A DNA stretch of 64,000 nt from Eopsaltria australis (GCA_034509425.1 JAVTVJ010000985.1:496001-560000), one strand, 5' to 3'; counted from the first letter of the stretch, positions 38,221 through 52,202 are shown. Made by a program: numbers and translations. The notes: generated by a model not told the origin, from the letters alone.

Positions 38221-38572
38221 GTGGAGTGGTTTGGGTTTAAGAGACCTTTAAAGGTCATCAGCTTCAACTAGCTCAGGTTGCTCAGTGTCCCCATCCTATG
38301 TGACCTTGAATGCTTCCAGGGATCGGGCATTTGCCAGCTCTCTGGGCATCCTCTGCTAGTGTTTCACCTCATTGTAAAAAAAGTCTTCCTTATATCTACT
38401 CTGAATCTATCCACTTATAATTTAAAACCATTATTTCTTGTTATGGCAGGTCCTGCTCAAGGGTTTCTCCCCACTTTTCTTGTAAGCACCCTTTTGTACT
38501 GAGAGAAAGTCCACATGCAATGTGGAAATCATCACCGGACAATCTGCTTCGCTCTCCTCTCTCCAGGCATCT
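38221..38572 (-). mobile_element. CR1 LINE 3' fragment, minus strand
   Basis: Reverse complement of a CR1 3' region. The matching blocks, in order, are 'gtggtttgggtttaagagac', 'aggtcatcagcttcaactag', 'gaccttgaatgcttccaggg', 'ctctgggcatcctctgctag', 'cattgtaaaaaaagtcttcc', 'gggtttctccccacttttct' and a final 'ctctctccagg'. The octamer tail itself is eroded to a remnant. An inverted repeat with 10-bp arms (TCTCTCCAGG / CCTGGAGAGA) lies across its right edge at 38558-38591. Divergence is moderate and the right boundary is approximate. Confidence 0.88.
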
Positions 38573-39620
38573 CTTCTAGTTCCTGGAGAGAAGGGATGAT
38601 CCCCTCTATAATCCTATCCAGCTTCTGTGTTGATTGCCCAGTGAATGCTGGAGGGCTTTTGATAGAAACGGTAACAGTCCTTTTTACAAGAAGTTTATGA
38701 ATCTTCTGCTCCCCTCTGAAACCACACTGACTGGTGATAAAACCCGGTATAATCCAGCCATCAATTTTTACATTCACTCCCTCTTTCTGGGCAGGACTAT
38801 ACATTTCTGTTACTATATGCCTTTGATGCTATGATTTCATTTTTCATCACCCTTAGTAGCTTTGACTAATTCAGTTAAGGACCATTGTCCCAGAAAAGAG
38901 AAATACTGTTACATAAAATGTTATGGTTTCTCCCTGAACAAAGCTAATAAATCCACATTGGTGTTCAGTGTAAGGCTAGGTCTTCAAACAGTCTAATTCA
39001 AAATTCACCCCAAAGATCTGTTTTCAGATGAAGAGTTCAGGTTTGAAATTATATTACAGCCACATTGAAATTACAGGAATAAGATATTCTGCTGAAGTCA
39101 ACTAATGCTATTCATTTCTCAGTGCTGTTCAGAAGTTTGCTTGTGAGCTTCTGGCTCTGTCTTTATTGTCCACTGACTGACTTTCCTATAGCGTAAAAAG
39201 ATGTCAAAAACTGAACAGCCAATGGAAACTGAATTTATGGAGAGATCTTGTAAACCCCCAGCTGGCATTCTATGCTGTAATCTCAAGGAAGATTGCTTGT
39301 CTCTTTCACCACTAGTATATTGAAGCTAGGACACTGAATTATAAAGTCATCTTATTGCTCCATTTTCTCACAGATAAATATGGTCATAGTAGAGAAAACA
39401 GAACCTACAGCAAAAAATTCCTTTCTCTTTCTTCATATAATTACTGATGTATAAAGATTGATAAATGATTAACAGCCACATATATATGTAGATAGGAACA
39501 AGTGGAGGAGAGCTGGTGCATTTAAATGATGTTCTAATCATCATTGACTGCTCTAGGATTTTACATACTGCAAACAAACGCAAGTGTTCTTGCACTTACC
39601 ACTTAAGGGGATTTGCTTCT

Positions 39621-39710
39621 CTCCTCTCCTCTCCTCTCCTCTCCTCTCCTCTCCTCTCCTCTCCTCTCCTCTCCTCTCCTCTCCTCTCCTCTCCTCTCCT
39701 CTCCTCTCCT
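39621..39710. repeat. (CTCCT)18 pentanucleotide microsatellite
   Basis: Eighteen uninterrupted CTCCT units (90 bp). The plus strand is entirely pyrimidine and the minus strand entirely purine (AGGAG). The open frame across it encodes repeated LLSSP and is not a gene. Confidence 0.98.
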
Positions 39711-42700
39711 CAAAACCTTCTTAAACAAGTTTTATCTCTTTAGGAAAAGTTTCTACTGTCCCTGAGAAGTGGACTCATCCTTTCTATACACATGGCATAG
39801 GAATTCATAATATCATGTTTCCAAAAGCTTTGTCTCAGGAAATAATTTGGGAGCTATTGTGATATTTCCACAAGGCAATCTTTTATGAAACAGACTCCCC
39901 TGTTACTGATCTTGACTTTCATCTCAGAGAAGTACATTGTAAATATAAAATATGAACATGTTGTGGGGAGAAATTATGGGTCCCCATCTGGAGATACTAA
40001 ATTATTGCTTTGCAGCTTTTATGTTTAAACCAAACAGTTTACTAGTAGCTTCTTTCTAAACCTCTTGGCAATCCTTCTCAAAGATTACCCTCTAGTTTCT
40101 ACCAATCATGCACGAATTTTTACATATTTTCTTATTTTAATCCTCTTAATGAATATGTGATTCAAATTATTTCTTCCCTTCAAATTTCAGTAGCCAAAAT
40201 ATTCAGACCTCTAGATGTTCCAAATATGTGAACTTGTTCAGTGTTTTACCTTGCAACTTTATAGCAAATAAGGAGGGAAAATACCCTCCCATTTTTAGAA
40301 GTTCTGTAGAAAGCCTACAGAAAAAAAAGAAATTATAAGTCAGCAGGCATTCTCCATATTCTAAGGGGGGAGAAAAAGCTCATAAAAGTGAAATATCTTT
40401 AATATCCAATTTTAACCAAGGGACAAAATGTAATAAAATGGCACTGGAAGACATTAGTAGTTTACTTTAGATGTAAACCATAAATTCATCTTGAATATAC
40501 AAATCTGTTTAAAATTAATTCCAACACTCAAAATCATTACCATATGAGCAGGGCTTGATTTTGTCTGGTTGGTGGTAGCACCTGATACCAGAATCATCAA
40601 AAGAATAGTGTGACTGTGGTGTAAAGTTTTTGGAACTGTAGACTTTCTTGGTTCTATGTTTTCTCAGTTTCCTCCAGAAAAGGGAAAAGCATACAAGGCC
40701 TGACTGGCTGAATCCAATGCTTTTTATGGGCAGGTTCTGGTGTCTAACTTTGAAGATAAAACTATTCTTGTCTGTAAGAAATCTCTTCAATGGAATGCTG
40801 CTCTTCCTGTGTAAATGCCAGGGAAGTAAATGAAACCTATAAATACAGCCACGGTAGAGCACATCGAGGCTCCCAAACATCAAAGATGACATACAATTCA
40901 TACACAATCTATCTACTGTAATGACTTCTAATTAGGTACTGTATCTTTTTTCACTGTTAAGTTTCATGAATCTCTACATATTATCAAGGCTGGGAAAACT
41001 CCAATACCCTCTGCAAAATTTCTTCTGGATGAACCTATTGCTTCAAATTATCAAGCTTTCATAAAAACATAGTCAAATTCCATTTTTCCTAGTACCCTTT
41101 AAATTCTTGCTCCATCAGTAGCTTTCATATATAATTGAAGAGATGATGAATAATTGCTAAAGCAACTGACAACAAACTGATGTCACCTTGTCAATTTGAT
41201 TTGTAAAATTAATATTAATATTTTGGTCTGAAATACTGGCTTTATAACATAAAGGATTTCCTACCAGGAATGCTCAATCTTATTTGTCTTTTATACTATT
41301 AGTCTTTTCCAGACTTACCCCTTAAAGATAAGAAGAGAAATGTTTCTGTTCTCCTCTGCTCCCACTTCTGCAAATCCAAATTTTGACAAGATTCACATGT
41401 TATGCAGTATTATTCAATTTTGTTCAGGAGTGGAGTAAAATTGGAACTGTGGCAGATCTTGGATGTCAATTTACAGAAGATTATATCCTGCTTTCCACAT
41501 TTTTTGACTCCTATACAAGTATGCTTCTCACTTGGTATTTTTCCTGGGTATCTGAATGGACATGTTGCTACTTAATTACTATTGATTAGCATGATTGCTA
41601 CTGCTCTGCTGTCCATAGAAGAGCTTAAACAGAATTTAGTGTCTCAGAGCCCAAAGGCTTCTGGAGTTCAGGAAGGATGTACAGCCAACTTTAACCTAAG
41701 GAATTAATGGTTCAGTCTTAGGACTCTTGTGCACTCAGGGTCAATATGTGCAGAATAATGTTACATTTTTATATTTACTTTTCAGATACATGAAAGCTGT
41801 AGTTTATATAATTATAGTATTTAAAGTATTTAATCCTGATTTTTTCACATAAAGCTAAAACCCATAAATACTTTCAAAAAATGTTTTTCTCTATTTCAAC
41901 GGGAGAAAAATCTCATGCTGGTGGTTATTAAAAATAAAAAGCTGTTGATTCAATGTTCATGATAAGATGTTGTAGAGTAAATACAAATGAATTTTTTTAT
42001 TCTTTCTTTTAATTAATTGATTAGATATTAGCTGCAGGGCATTTTGTTTCTGTATTTATTTTTCAGTGAAAATAAACCCCAGGTTTTTCTGCCGTGCTCA
42101 CTATTGGGAAAAAGTGTTTAACACCCTTTTAGCTTTCCATCAGAGAACAGAATTCTCTTCATTAGTTTGTGAAATTAAAGAATACTCATTATCTGAAAAA
42201 GTGGTTCAAGATCAGACATGAGTATATTCCTCCATCTTTCTTCTTCATGAGCTATTAGCAAGACAAATATTCCCCTTCTTCCTCTGTTTCCAGATTTGGG
42301 ACTTTGAAACTGTTTGAATTTCATGTCTTCTTTTGCCGCGTTTGCATTTCCACAACTTGCTTTAAGTGAAGTTATTGGGGAAAGCAGTCTGTCAGACAAC
42401 AATCACAGCAGAATTGCTGACAATGGGAACCTCACATCTTCTGCCAGGGCAGTCATATGAACTCACTATTCAGTGCAACAAAACCTATTTGTCTCCATGC
42501 CTGTATCTGTATTAAAAAACCCAAAATCAAAAAATCACTAGAAAGGCTTAAATAATGTTTTAGCATATTGTTTTCTAATTCGTGTTTCTGTGGAGAGTGC
42601 AGTTATCTTAGGTTTTATTTCTCTTTTTATTACAGGTTGATAATTCACTGTATTATACGAAAAATATTTTGTTTCAAGTATTTAAAAATCAGTTATTTCC

Positions 42701-44565
42701 AGAACTAACTCCCATTTCATGGCAATTGACACTCTTACTTAATATTCTGCTGTGATTTTTGCATTGTCTGCCTGAGACTTTTTCTGGAGCCAGGTGGTAC
42801 TCAGTAAGAACTAAGTGTAAAGGAGTAAAAGAGATGGCAATCTTTTCCAATGTCTGTTAACCACTCAGGGTTCAGTGACACAAGCTTCAGTGGAATGTAA
42901 CAGCCAAGTTCCAGCTAAACTCTTGAACCAGTTTTCCAGGAAAATTGACTGCCAGCATTGTGTACTGAATAGACAGGTCTTAAACTTCACTCTACCATAG
43001 AAGTTCATGTGCACTTGCCCTTAAAGTTTTACAATTAAACATTGTGATCTGTGTTCTGATATTGCTGATGTTTTTCACACGAATATGGTAGGCTTTAAGC
43101 ACAAGTAAGCTGTAGCTGAACGGGTGAACTCTCTGCACTCCTGTGAGAGTGCCCAGCTCTAGGGGTAAGAGGTCAGGGTGATTTGAGGCATGATATATTT
43201 TTGGTAAGGTGTGACAAATATAGTAAGCAGATGAATGCTAATTCAGGCCATCATATTTAATTAGGGTATCAAGACTGGAATGAAGTCTTCACTCTGAAAA
43301 TGAGCTCTCATGATCAAAGCAGAGCTACCTTATTTAAATAATTTAAAGGAAGATCAATTTTAATCAAAGTTGATATTGAGTATTGCATATGAAAATTACT
43401 TCTTTTTTCTTTCAATTTTGATGTTACCATGCAAATGAGTAATTCCCTTGTTTAGACATTTGGCATCTGGCTGGTAATATTTCTTTAGGGTGGATAATTT
43501 GATTTAATATCTACTTAAGCCTGGCTGCATAGTACCACCCTCCATGTAGGTGGAAGTCAGAAATCTCTCTGTTTTCCAAGGTATGCATTCTATTCGGTTT
43601 AAAATATTATCTGATTCCAAATACTTTAGTTTTTTTCTGTTACTGAATATAACAATTATATATTTAGAGAAATTAAAGGAAATCAACATGGTCAAATTAT
43701 TTACTTCAGAGAGGATGGATATTACTGAGTCTTAAGAGATGTGAGCTTGCAGCATGGAGGCCCAAATGTTGAATTGCTAGGATTGAAACCTGAGAAAACC
43801 TGGTGTATCCTTTATGTTCCTAAAGTTTCAGTGCAGGAAAAATAAGTTGTCTTATTATTTTAGAAAATTATTTTTTTCAGAAAAAGTAGCAGTACAAGCA
43901 TTTGTTTGTTTGTATATATATGTAATTTATATAGTGAAAACCTCAGACTGCTTGTCATGTCAAGCATATTCATTGTGACCATAACACTGTTTTTATTTTA
44001 TAGACAATATTCTTGCTTATGGTGTCTCAACCCCAACAGGGTTCAGCTAGCAAAAGCCTATTTTAGCAGTTCCTTATTCTAAATCACTTCTTAGTAAAAC
44101 TACAGTTAACAAAGATGTTTTATGTTAATCAAGTGCTCAAAGTCTACCTAGCAAAATAAATCAGCCACATTTATTACATAACTCTATATTCAGTAGCAAA
44201 CAAAAAAAAATAGCCCCATCAGTTCTGAAAATTAAGGATTGTCACCATGCTTCAGATGATAACAGTGGATAGCAGAATTAACCTTGAGTTTATTACTCAG
44301 AGACTGTAATTTCATATTAACCTAAAATGTTACCCTCTCTGAGAAAGAGTAATTTTCCATGACAGAAGATTGCATACTGTTAACTTAGCTTTATGTAACT
44401 AAACTACCAGAATACTGGTAATATTTCTAAATCAGTGGAAATAAGAGGTAATGAAAGTAAAGAACACCCTCCTTCGAATGTGAACACAGATAAGCAACAT
44501 CCTTCCAAGACCTATCATTTTTTCAAGATGCAATAAGAAGTGCCTTTATAAGGAGAAGATAGAAT

Positions 44566-44603
44566 GGGGAAATGGGGTGGATGGGGGTGGGGGGGGGGGT
44601 GGG
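44566..44603 (+). repeat. G-rich tract, G-quadruplex-forming
   Basis: G runs of 4, 4, 2, 5, 11 and 3 are separated by AAAT, T, AT, T and T. At least four runs of three or more G with short loops fit the canonical quadruplex pattern. Confidence 0.9.
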
Positions 44604-46498
44604 AAATGACCACAAGGATAAAGCTTAACAGAATATGCCTTTTCTTCTTTCATCGGGTCAGTGTGGATTTTTCAGGGCTGAGCAGAAGCCCCCATCTAAT
44701 CTTCCTGCAGGGACTGAAGAGCAAAAATGGAGTCACCAAATTGCTTCCTAGCCCCTTACATTTTGAGGGTGATTGAGACGTTTTTGCTGCTTGCGACAGT
44801 CATGAGTCCTCACACAATCTCTCAGTGTATTTAGATGCACAGTAGGAAGGTTCACACATCTGACTAGGTACAAAGAATCAATTTACAGCAAAAGGAAACA
44901 TCAGATATTGGCACTTAAGCACCACAGCGGTAGATAACTTGGAAATACCTCAAGTAAATTGGAAGGACCTAATGCTTAAAACAGTGGATGAAAAAGAATA
45001 TGACTTCAGAGGTAATGTGCTTTTGGCTTTGACTAGTGCTTGAGTAAATTTTAATCACATATTAGACTGAGACTAAAAATATATATTTACATGGCTCCAT
45101 TCCATTTGTGTGTTTAAAAAGAGCTGATCATAAACTACCAGACAGAAAGTTTTCCTAATGACAGGTGTTTTATTGCAGTGCTAACATGAAGGGGTTCTGT
45201 TACAGAATTTTGAAAGTTCTGAGTTTTTCCTCTGTTCTCTTATGTTCTCTTGTCTGCAACATAAGTAAGTCTCAGGTTTTGTGTTTCATAAATTTTTGCT
45301 CTCTTTACCTTCTTAATCTTTCCCCTGTACTTTGACATCATAGAAAAATTAGTAAATTAAATGTATCTTGAAAATAAAAGGACCACTACTACCCTCTGTA
45401 AAGTTGATTTTAATTTTTTGCTCTGATGTTAAAGCTGAATTTCCCTTAAAACTTGCTACAAAATTGATTTTTTATAAAAGAATAAGTGTAGTTTCTTTAA
45501 AGCCTGGAAATGTGTTTTCCCTTTTCTATGAGCACCTCAGGAATATAATGTATAGGGCTGCACTGAGAAGCACACAGAAAAGGTTTATACAGCAGAATTA
45601 TCCTTTTATGTGAACCCACTAAAAGCATGGAGTACGGCTCACCAAATATCCCTGAAATTGCCTGGGTATGAGTAAAATATCATTTCACTGCAGGATAAAG
45701 TGTTCCATTTAAAGTGCAAGTCTGGGCTCTAGGGTAATATTGACAAAGTGGAGTTATTATGAACTAAAACCTCTTTCTGGAAAACTGGAAAGACATACCA
45801 GTAATCCTAAGAGCAGTACCTGCTTCCCTCATGGCAGAAATAGTGCATATCAGAGAATTCATTATTTGCCCATAACAAGGCCTGTAAATGCATTTTGGAA
45901 AAGCAAACCATAAAATACTGAGAATAACAGTGCAGGACTGAGAAACAAAGTTGTTTCCCAGATGTATTTTCTTGTGCCATGGAGATCATAAAATGAACAT
46001 AATTCTTCATTGGGACTATTTTCTTTCCAGCAGGGCTCTTCAGCTCAGGAGGGCTGGAGTAACCTGTGCCAGAATTCAGCGTCCCGCCTCCAGATTAAGG
46101 GGACTACCTGCATGAAGAGGGGACAGAGAGCTGTGGCTGCAGTGCTCTCAGCTACAGTCACTTTATTCTTCACAGAGCAGGCAGTTGATGAAGTGTCCTT
46201 TTTTTCAGATAAGAAATCTCAAAGGAAGAAGGGAGCGCAATGTCATGATAAATGTTGGAGTTTTCTTTGTTAGAAAGGGAGAATGAGCTGTAGTATCTTG
46301 AAAAACGTTGTGTTTAAAAGATATGGCCTAATGGTGAACGATTACAGGGGTCATCTCACTTCTTGTTAATTTACCTTAAGGGAAAAGAGCTTCCTCATGC
46401 AGGCACCAACCATTCTCTGCCTGAAGACCCACAGGTGCATTTAAGCCTATGTGGATGAAGATCAATATGTGTATAACTGTTGAATCCATCTTGTGACT

Positions 46499-46530
46499 AC
46501 ACACACACACACAAAAAAAAGGGGGGGGGG
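46499..46530. repeat. Compound (AC)7-A8-G10 simple repeat
   Basis: An AC dinucleotide repeat passes directly into eight A and then ten G, with sharp borders. The opposite-strand open frame starting here (PPPFFLCVCV end) merely translates it. Confidence 0.95.
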
Positions 46531-48601
46531 ACCCTTTTAAAAAGAAGAATCAACTGACAACATAAAAGTAAGGGAAAATTACATGTACTGGGCAAACAGC
46601 AGATATATCTGATGAAAGGTGAGCCAACAGTAATAAGCTCCTTAAAAATACATGACAAATGCATCTGTTTAAGCAAAGATACACATTTTACCTTTCCTGA
46701 GATCTCACAATTGACAAGTATGACTCTGATTTCTTGCTTTGCAATTCTGATCATACAAATTTCTGATTTGTGACTCCTAAATAGGGAAGTGGACTTGTAA
46801 CAGACCATTGCCTGGGGGCAGGTTTTTAGAGGAACCAGACAGGCTTTTATTTCTCAGTGATTGCCTCTAAGCTCCTATAGTCATCTGTCACTTTTCAGAA
46901 TTGCTGTGTTTAATTATGTGAACTGAAACTGATATCACCTTTCAAAGCCTTGTCAAAATAGGTGCTGAAGGAGCTCAATGGAGGAGTTAGAGGCTGTACA
47001 CATGGCTCTGTATCTTTCTTCAATACCACACTGGATCCATCTGCATATGTTGGGCATCTAACAGCTGCTAGACTTTGATTTTCTCCCCTCAATCCATCAT
47101 GAATATTAAAAGTTAATAATTTTAAGCTCAATGCAGCATCCAGACAGGCATTGGCTTGAGCCTGGCAGTAAGCTCGTTTGGGTAGACATTGTTTCCCCTG
47201 AGAGTTGTAATCCACCTTCTGCCTCTTACATGATGAATGCATATCCAGGTGATACTTGTGAAATAAGTGATATGCTCTAAATTCAAACACCAGCTTACCT
47301 CAAGGTAAACATGTCATATGATCCTGGACATGACTTCTGAATTTATTTTGACAGAATTTATTTTATCTCTTGGTGTGGCCTCTGAAATTTATTGACATGA
47401 GGCAATTTAATCTATATATTTTTAATGCAAATGAATTACACATTCTGTAATAAAGTGTTTTGCAATGTTGTTAGTTATAACAACAGAATAATAGAAGAAC
47501 AGAAAAACTGAAGGATAATTCTTAAGTAAATCTACCAATTTTACCATGTCCTTATCTGAACAAATTAACAGGTTTCTCAGACCTGCCTTACCTAGAATGA
47601 ACATTTTTTGTTCTTTAGGCTGTTCTCCTTTGGCAGACTTTGGTGTTGTTCAGCATTGTTTTTTTACCAGTATTTCTTTCTTAAGTAGTGAATTTTGAAG
47701 GATTAATCATGGCAGAAGGTTACATGAAATTATGTACTTTTACCTGTCATTTCACCTCTTTAACATTCCTACTATTAATTTTTTCCATGCTGCCATATAT
47801 CATGAAAAGGAAATAGTAATTTTCCTATGGAAGGGGGATGGTCCAAAGGAAGACCCTAGTGGAAACCTTTGCAGCAAAAAAAAATATACGTGAAATGAGA
47901 CTGCGGGAGAAGCAGGAGGAGCACAGTGTATGAAGGGAACACTGGTGCTGCTGAAAGGGCCTGTCTCTTTCCAGAGGTACTCCCTGTGTATTTGTACCAC
48001 TTCCACTTCAGTCTCTTCTACCTCACAGTTCAAAGTTTCATATAAATATCTCATTGCTTTGAATCTCTAAAAAAACTTCTCAAATCTTCTCAGAAGGATC
48101 CATTTACTGACATATGTTTATTGCTCTTTTACAACTACATAAAATACAAATGGTATTCAATATGTCTGGAGAAGCTACCATAAACTAATTCTTGTAATTT
48201 AGACAGTGTTTTAGGATATTAATTGCAGACACCTGGAATAGACAGATATACTGGTATTGTAGAATATTTGGAGATATTGGTGGTTGCTTTGCCACTGAAG
48301 TTCCTGCACTGTTGCACTGCAACAAAAGTGTGAGAATTCAGTGGCACTACCAAGTGTTAACCAGCATATTTGAGGGCTTCTAATCTTTAAGCCCAGAGGC
48401 CAAGAGCCATGTGGCAGTATCCTTCTGAACAAAACCCAGTTAATTTCAAAACAATACACTGCTGGATATGTTTAATTTTGAATTTTCAACTAGAGTTATG
48501 AGGAAGAGGTTAGAAAATGAGCCAGAGGGGCATACACAAAGCTGTTTACTAAAACATTAGGTCTCTAAAGTTTCCCCTTTTCCTATCTTTCTTTATTATA
48601 A

Positions 48602-48688
48602 ATCATAGAAACATGGAATGTGTTAGGTAGGGAGAGACCTTAAAGATCATCTACCAATGAACATGGACAACTTCTAAAAGATCAGGTA
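48602..48688 (-). mobile_element. Short CR1 LINE 3' terminus, minus strand
   Basis: An 87-bp fragment matching the reverse complement of the CR1 end: 'atcatagaaacatggaatg', 'agagaccttaaagatcatct' and, after a gap, 'agatcaggt'. It lacks the rest of the 3'-UTR, so it is either a very short 5'-truncated insertion or a remnant. Confidence 0.82.
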
Positions 48689-51600
48689 GAAAACAGTACA
48701 ATAAAGTAAAACATTTTAACATAAATAAAAACACATATAAGCAAAAGAATGTATGAGGTGTCTGTTGAATTTTATAATCATATATTGGTATTTTGTATCC
48801 CCTGAAGGTGAAATTTTACTCAGCTCTAAGAAAATGTGTGGGTTTAATTGCTTTTCCCAAATTATTTCTGCATCAAAAGATATTTTATTTTAAAATTCCA
48901 TCAAACAAAATGGTTGTCAGCTTGGTAAAGGTACCAAGCACTGTTGCTCTTGCATCCTTACTGCACTGAAACTTGCCCTGTTGTTTTCACTGGGGAGGCA
49001 ACATGGCTGATTGTCCTAAGAGGAATTCCCCTTGCACAAAACCTCGATGTCCACCTGCTGGAGCTTTTACCATGGAGCTCTTAGCTGTGTTTTCAGCACA
49101 GGTGTGAGCAGTGCCTTGGAGTATCCTTTTGCTATGCCTCTTAGGCTGGTATTTGGAAGCAGGTAGTACCAGAACCCCATTGCTTTAGGCAACACAGAGG
49201 TTGATGCAGAGGTTGTAGGGCACCTGCACTTGCAAAGCTACACAGCTCAAAAGAAACAGTAGCAGCATTAGAAATAGCATTTTTAAAACTGTACCAAGAG
49301 TGTGTCAGATTTTAGTCACACTTTTCTTCACCTACAAAATAGGTCTTCCTAAGCCATTTCGTCTTCTCCCCTCTTGCAATCACAAAATTAATTTGCCTTC
49401 ATAGTCATTCACCTCAGAAAAATAGCAAGATATTATTATGGAGGAAAAAAGCAGGTAAGTGCTCCTTCTTGTGGCCTGACAACAGTGGCCATGGAACTTG
49501 TTCTAATAAACTCTTCAGAGAAAAAGGGGAGGAACTCTCCAGGACTTTCATTTGCATTATGCTTATGAATTGAGAATTGGGCATTCAGAATTTGTGTCAG
49601 TCTCACCCTTTTGGCTCAAGCTAAGTTGCAGAATCCTATCTTCTTCTCACAAAGCATGAATCAGAAATTCTTTCATTCATGTCAGTGAAATTGCATTCAG
49701 TGAACTTGGCACAGGTTCAGGGCCTGTGAAGCAGGGCTAGAAAATCTTCAACCGCATCATTTACACATTCTAATAATTTAGAATAACATTTTGGTCTTAC
49801 CTTAGTTCTTATCTAACCAATGCAGATAGGAATGGAAGTTCTGAGAGGTTACCTTTTAAGCACACTGCACCCCACTCTTTCAGTCTAGATTTCTTATGGT
49901 AAAGGAATTTCACAGGGAAATTTAGAGTGAAATAGGGACTTAAAATGCAACTGAAAATTGCCGGCCTCAATATGTGGTGAAACTTCTAACATGAAGCCGA
50001 ATTTCTTTTTTGTTGAAATTTACATATGGTAAAAATAAGGACTATCAAGCTTTTTCATTTCTGATTGTTTTATCTTGAATCTGAATTCTCAAAAGTTTCT
50101 GAACTAGAGGCAGTAGTACTAGAAAGAAATGCTGTAGTACACCATGCCAGCACTGAAAGGCAAGATGAGATGCAGGATGTCAAAAAGCAGAAGCAGGAGG
50201 ATTTGAGCTGTCTGTGCAGGATTAGGAAGCTGCCCAGACTCTTCTGCTTGTCAACAATAATGGAATTGAGTTCCACTGAAGATAATTGCCTGAAGTCATT
50301 CTCCAGCCACAGGGAAGGTAAGATTAATAAAGAGCATTTATTATAATTCTGCAACCAATTTATGTAATGGAACACATAATAAATAACCACCTATAGCACA
50401 AGCATTTATCACAGCCAATTTATGCATCCATTTGTTCAATGTGTGTTAAACCAACCATTTGTATGAATAAGAGTGGTTCTCTTTGTATCCCTTTTCCTCT
50501 GTTAAATTAAAAATTATTGTTATTGAGGGGTTTGTTGCTGTTGTTGTTGAGCTTTTCTCTGTTGGGTTTTTGTTTTGGTTTTTTTAGATACCAAAATGAC
50601 AGTGACACATGCAAACTTCCCAGCAACTGAAATACAGCATAAAGTTTTCTGCAGAGCCTGTATTGCTGACTATTGCAATTGGAAGATTGTTTGAGCAGGA
50701 TATCCACAAGGACTAAAGCCTTATTGTAATTACATGGTATGTATCCCCAAACAACATAGTTAGATATGAAACAGGACAGCACTGTCACACTAGAGACCAA
50801 AATTATTGCATCCTAAAAATGTGGTCTGGAGTTATCTTCTTAGAAAGAGGGTCTAATATGGAGGGACAGAAGTCTAAGTGCTACAGAAAGTAATCAGCAG
50901 GATATGGTAAAATACTAAACAAAGAATTCATTTCTGAATACTGAAAATGTAAAGAAGATAAAATATAGGTACACCTCTTGAATACCATTTAAAGAAATAA
51001 AATTACTATATTAAGTTTATCATTCTTTCCATGTCCATCTGATACAGTGCAAAAATACATTCTTTAACTTATTTATTATATCTGTTTCATTAGGCCCTTC
51101 TGTCATGATATGGTCTACAGTATTTGGTTTTCCACACCAGTAGCATTACTATGTGTATTTTGCAGGAGATCCATTCTCTTAAATTATATGCTGCTGCAAA
51201 TAAAATTATTTAAGCGTGCCAGCTAACTGCCTGTGTCTTTTTTATGCCATTCCACCTCTCTTCTGTGAGGTGACATTTTTCATTACAGTTTATTTTCCAG
51301 TGGTTGGTAACTCAAAGCTCAGATTACAGTCTAAAAATAGTGTAACCAGCCTGCATCTATTGTTACTTAATAGGAACCTGGAATATCAATCTGAGCTTTC
51401 CTCAGGCTATTGCTTCCTCCTCATGCATTTTATACATGATCACTGAATTATACAACCAAATTTTGTTTATTTAGAGCAGCTTTGTTCCTACCTCTGTATA
51501 TATAACAATATGAATGAAGTGGTGAAACCTAGATACTGAGTCTTATAAATGAATAAAATCTCTGCTATTATATGTTGAAAGGAACTGAGGCCAATCTTTT

Positions 51601-52202
51601 CCTCTTCTTCTCCACTGACTTCATCATTATACAGTAATACTTACATGGTGACCCAAAGCAGCTCTGATAAGTTTTGAACAAAGGACTGTGAAAAGGATTT
51701 GTCCCTTTTTATTACATTCCTTATACCAGAAAAACTCCGACCAACAGTCATTGTAAAGTGGAATAGGAAATAAAAAGAACCTTTTATTGCTCTATGAAGA
51801 GCCATAATCACCTTGTTTTCGTCCTGACTATAAAGTCTTTCTGATTATTATGGTACAAGGAAAAGTATTGTAATAAGTAGATGTTGACTTCTGTTGAGAT
51901 GCATATCATTATTTATTGATGGAATACATTAATGTGGAACAAGGGGAAGACAAAGTCAATATTTATGATGAGGAAAAATAAACCAATATGCAATGAAACA
52001 AGCCATCTGATCCTCCGTCAGGAAGACAATTTCCCTCTGATGCATGTAAGACAGATATATAAATCTCATAACTTCCTTGCAGTCAAAATATTAAATATAA
52101 ATATAGAGGCTCTATGAAGTTTACATTTGCTGTTAATTTATCCCAAACTGTCTTGGTAGTTCAATATTTTCCTATTTTTAGATATTAGACTAAAATAATC
52201 AG
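48689..52202. other. Unique AT-rich DNA, no gene seen
   Basis: No named gene or repeat. An open frame at 50065-50346 is followed by a donor-like GAAG|GTAAGA, but no convincing acceptor lies upstream. A GTT-rich stretch occurs near 50.53-50.59 kb. Confidence 0.6.

Larger units (their letters stand above)
38573..48601. other. Unique AT-rich DNA with simple repeats
   Basis: No gene or named transposon is recognisable. Contents: (CTCCT)18 at 39621-39710, G-rich tracts at 44566-44603 and 46499-46530, and a motif-dense block at 43230-43490 that may be a conserved non-coding element. The longer open frames, minus strand 40515-40907 (130 codons) and 46910-47290 (126 codons), show no family signature, and no supporting splice or promoter structure is evident. 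Confidence 0.6.

Noticed and set aside
39516..39743. Open frame with repeated LLSSP
   Set aside because: It translates the (CTCCT)18 microsatellite.
40515..40907. 130-codon minus-strand open frame
   Set aside because: Unrecognised, AT-driven composition, overlapped by an open frame on the other strand.
44680..44776. CTTCCTGCAG acceptor-like site before a short open segment
   Set aside because: No donor of good quality follows and the segment has no recognisable similarity.
46910..47290. 126-codon minus-strand open frame with reasonable composition
   Set aside because: No recognisable family, no supporting promoter or splice structure, and length within chance.
50065..50346. Open frame followed by a GAAG|GTAAGA donor-like site, possible exon
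   Set aside because: The only acceptor candidates upstream have weak pyrimidine tracts, and the protein has no recognisable features.
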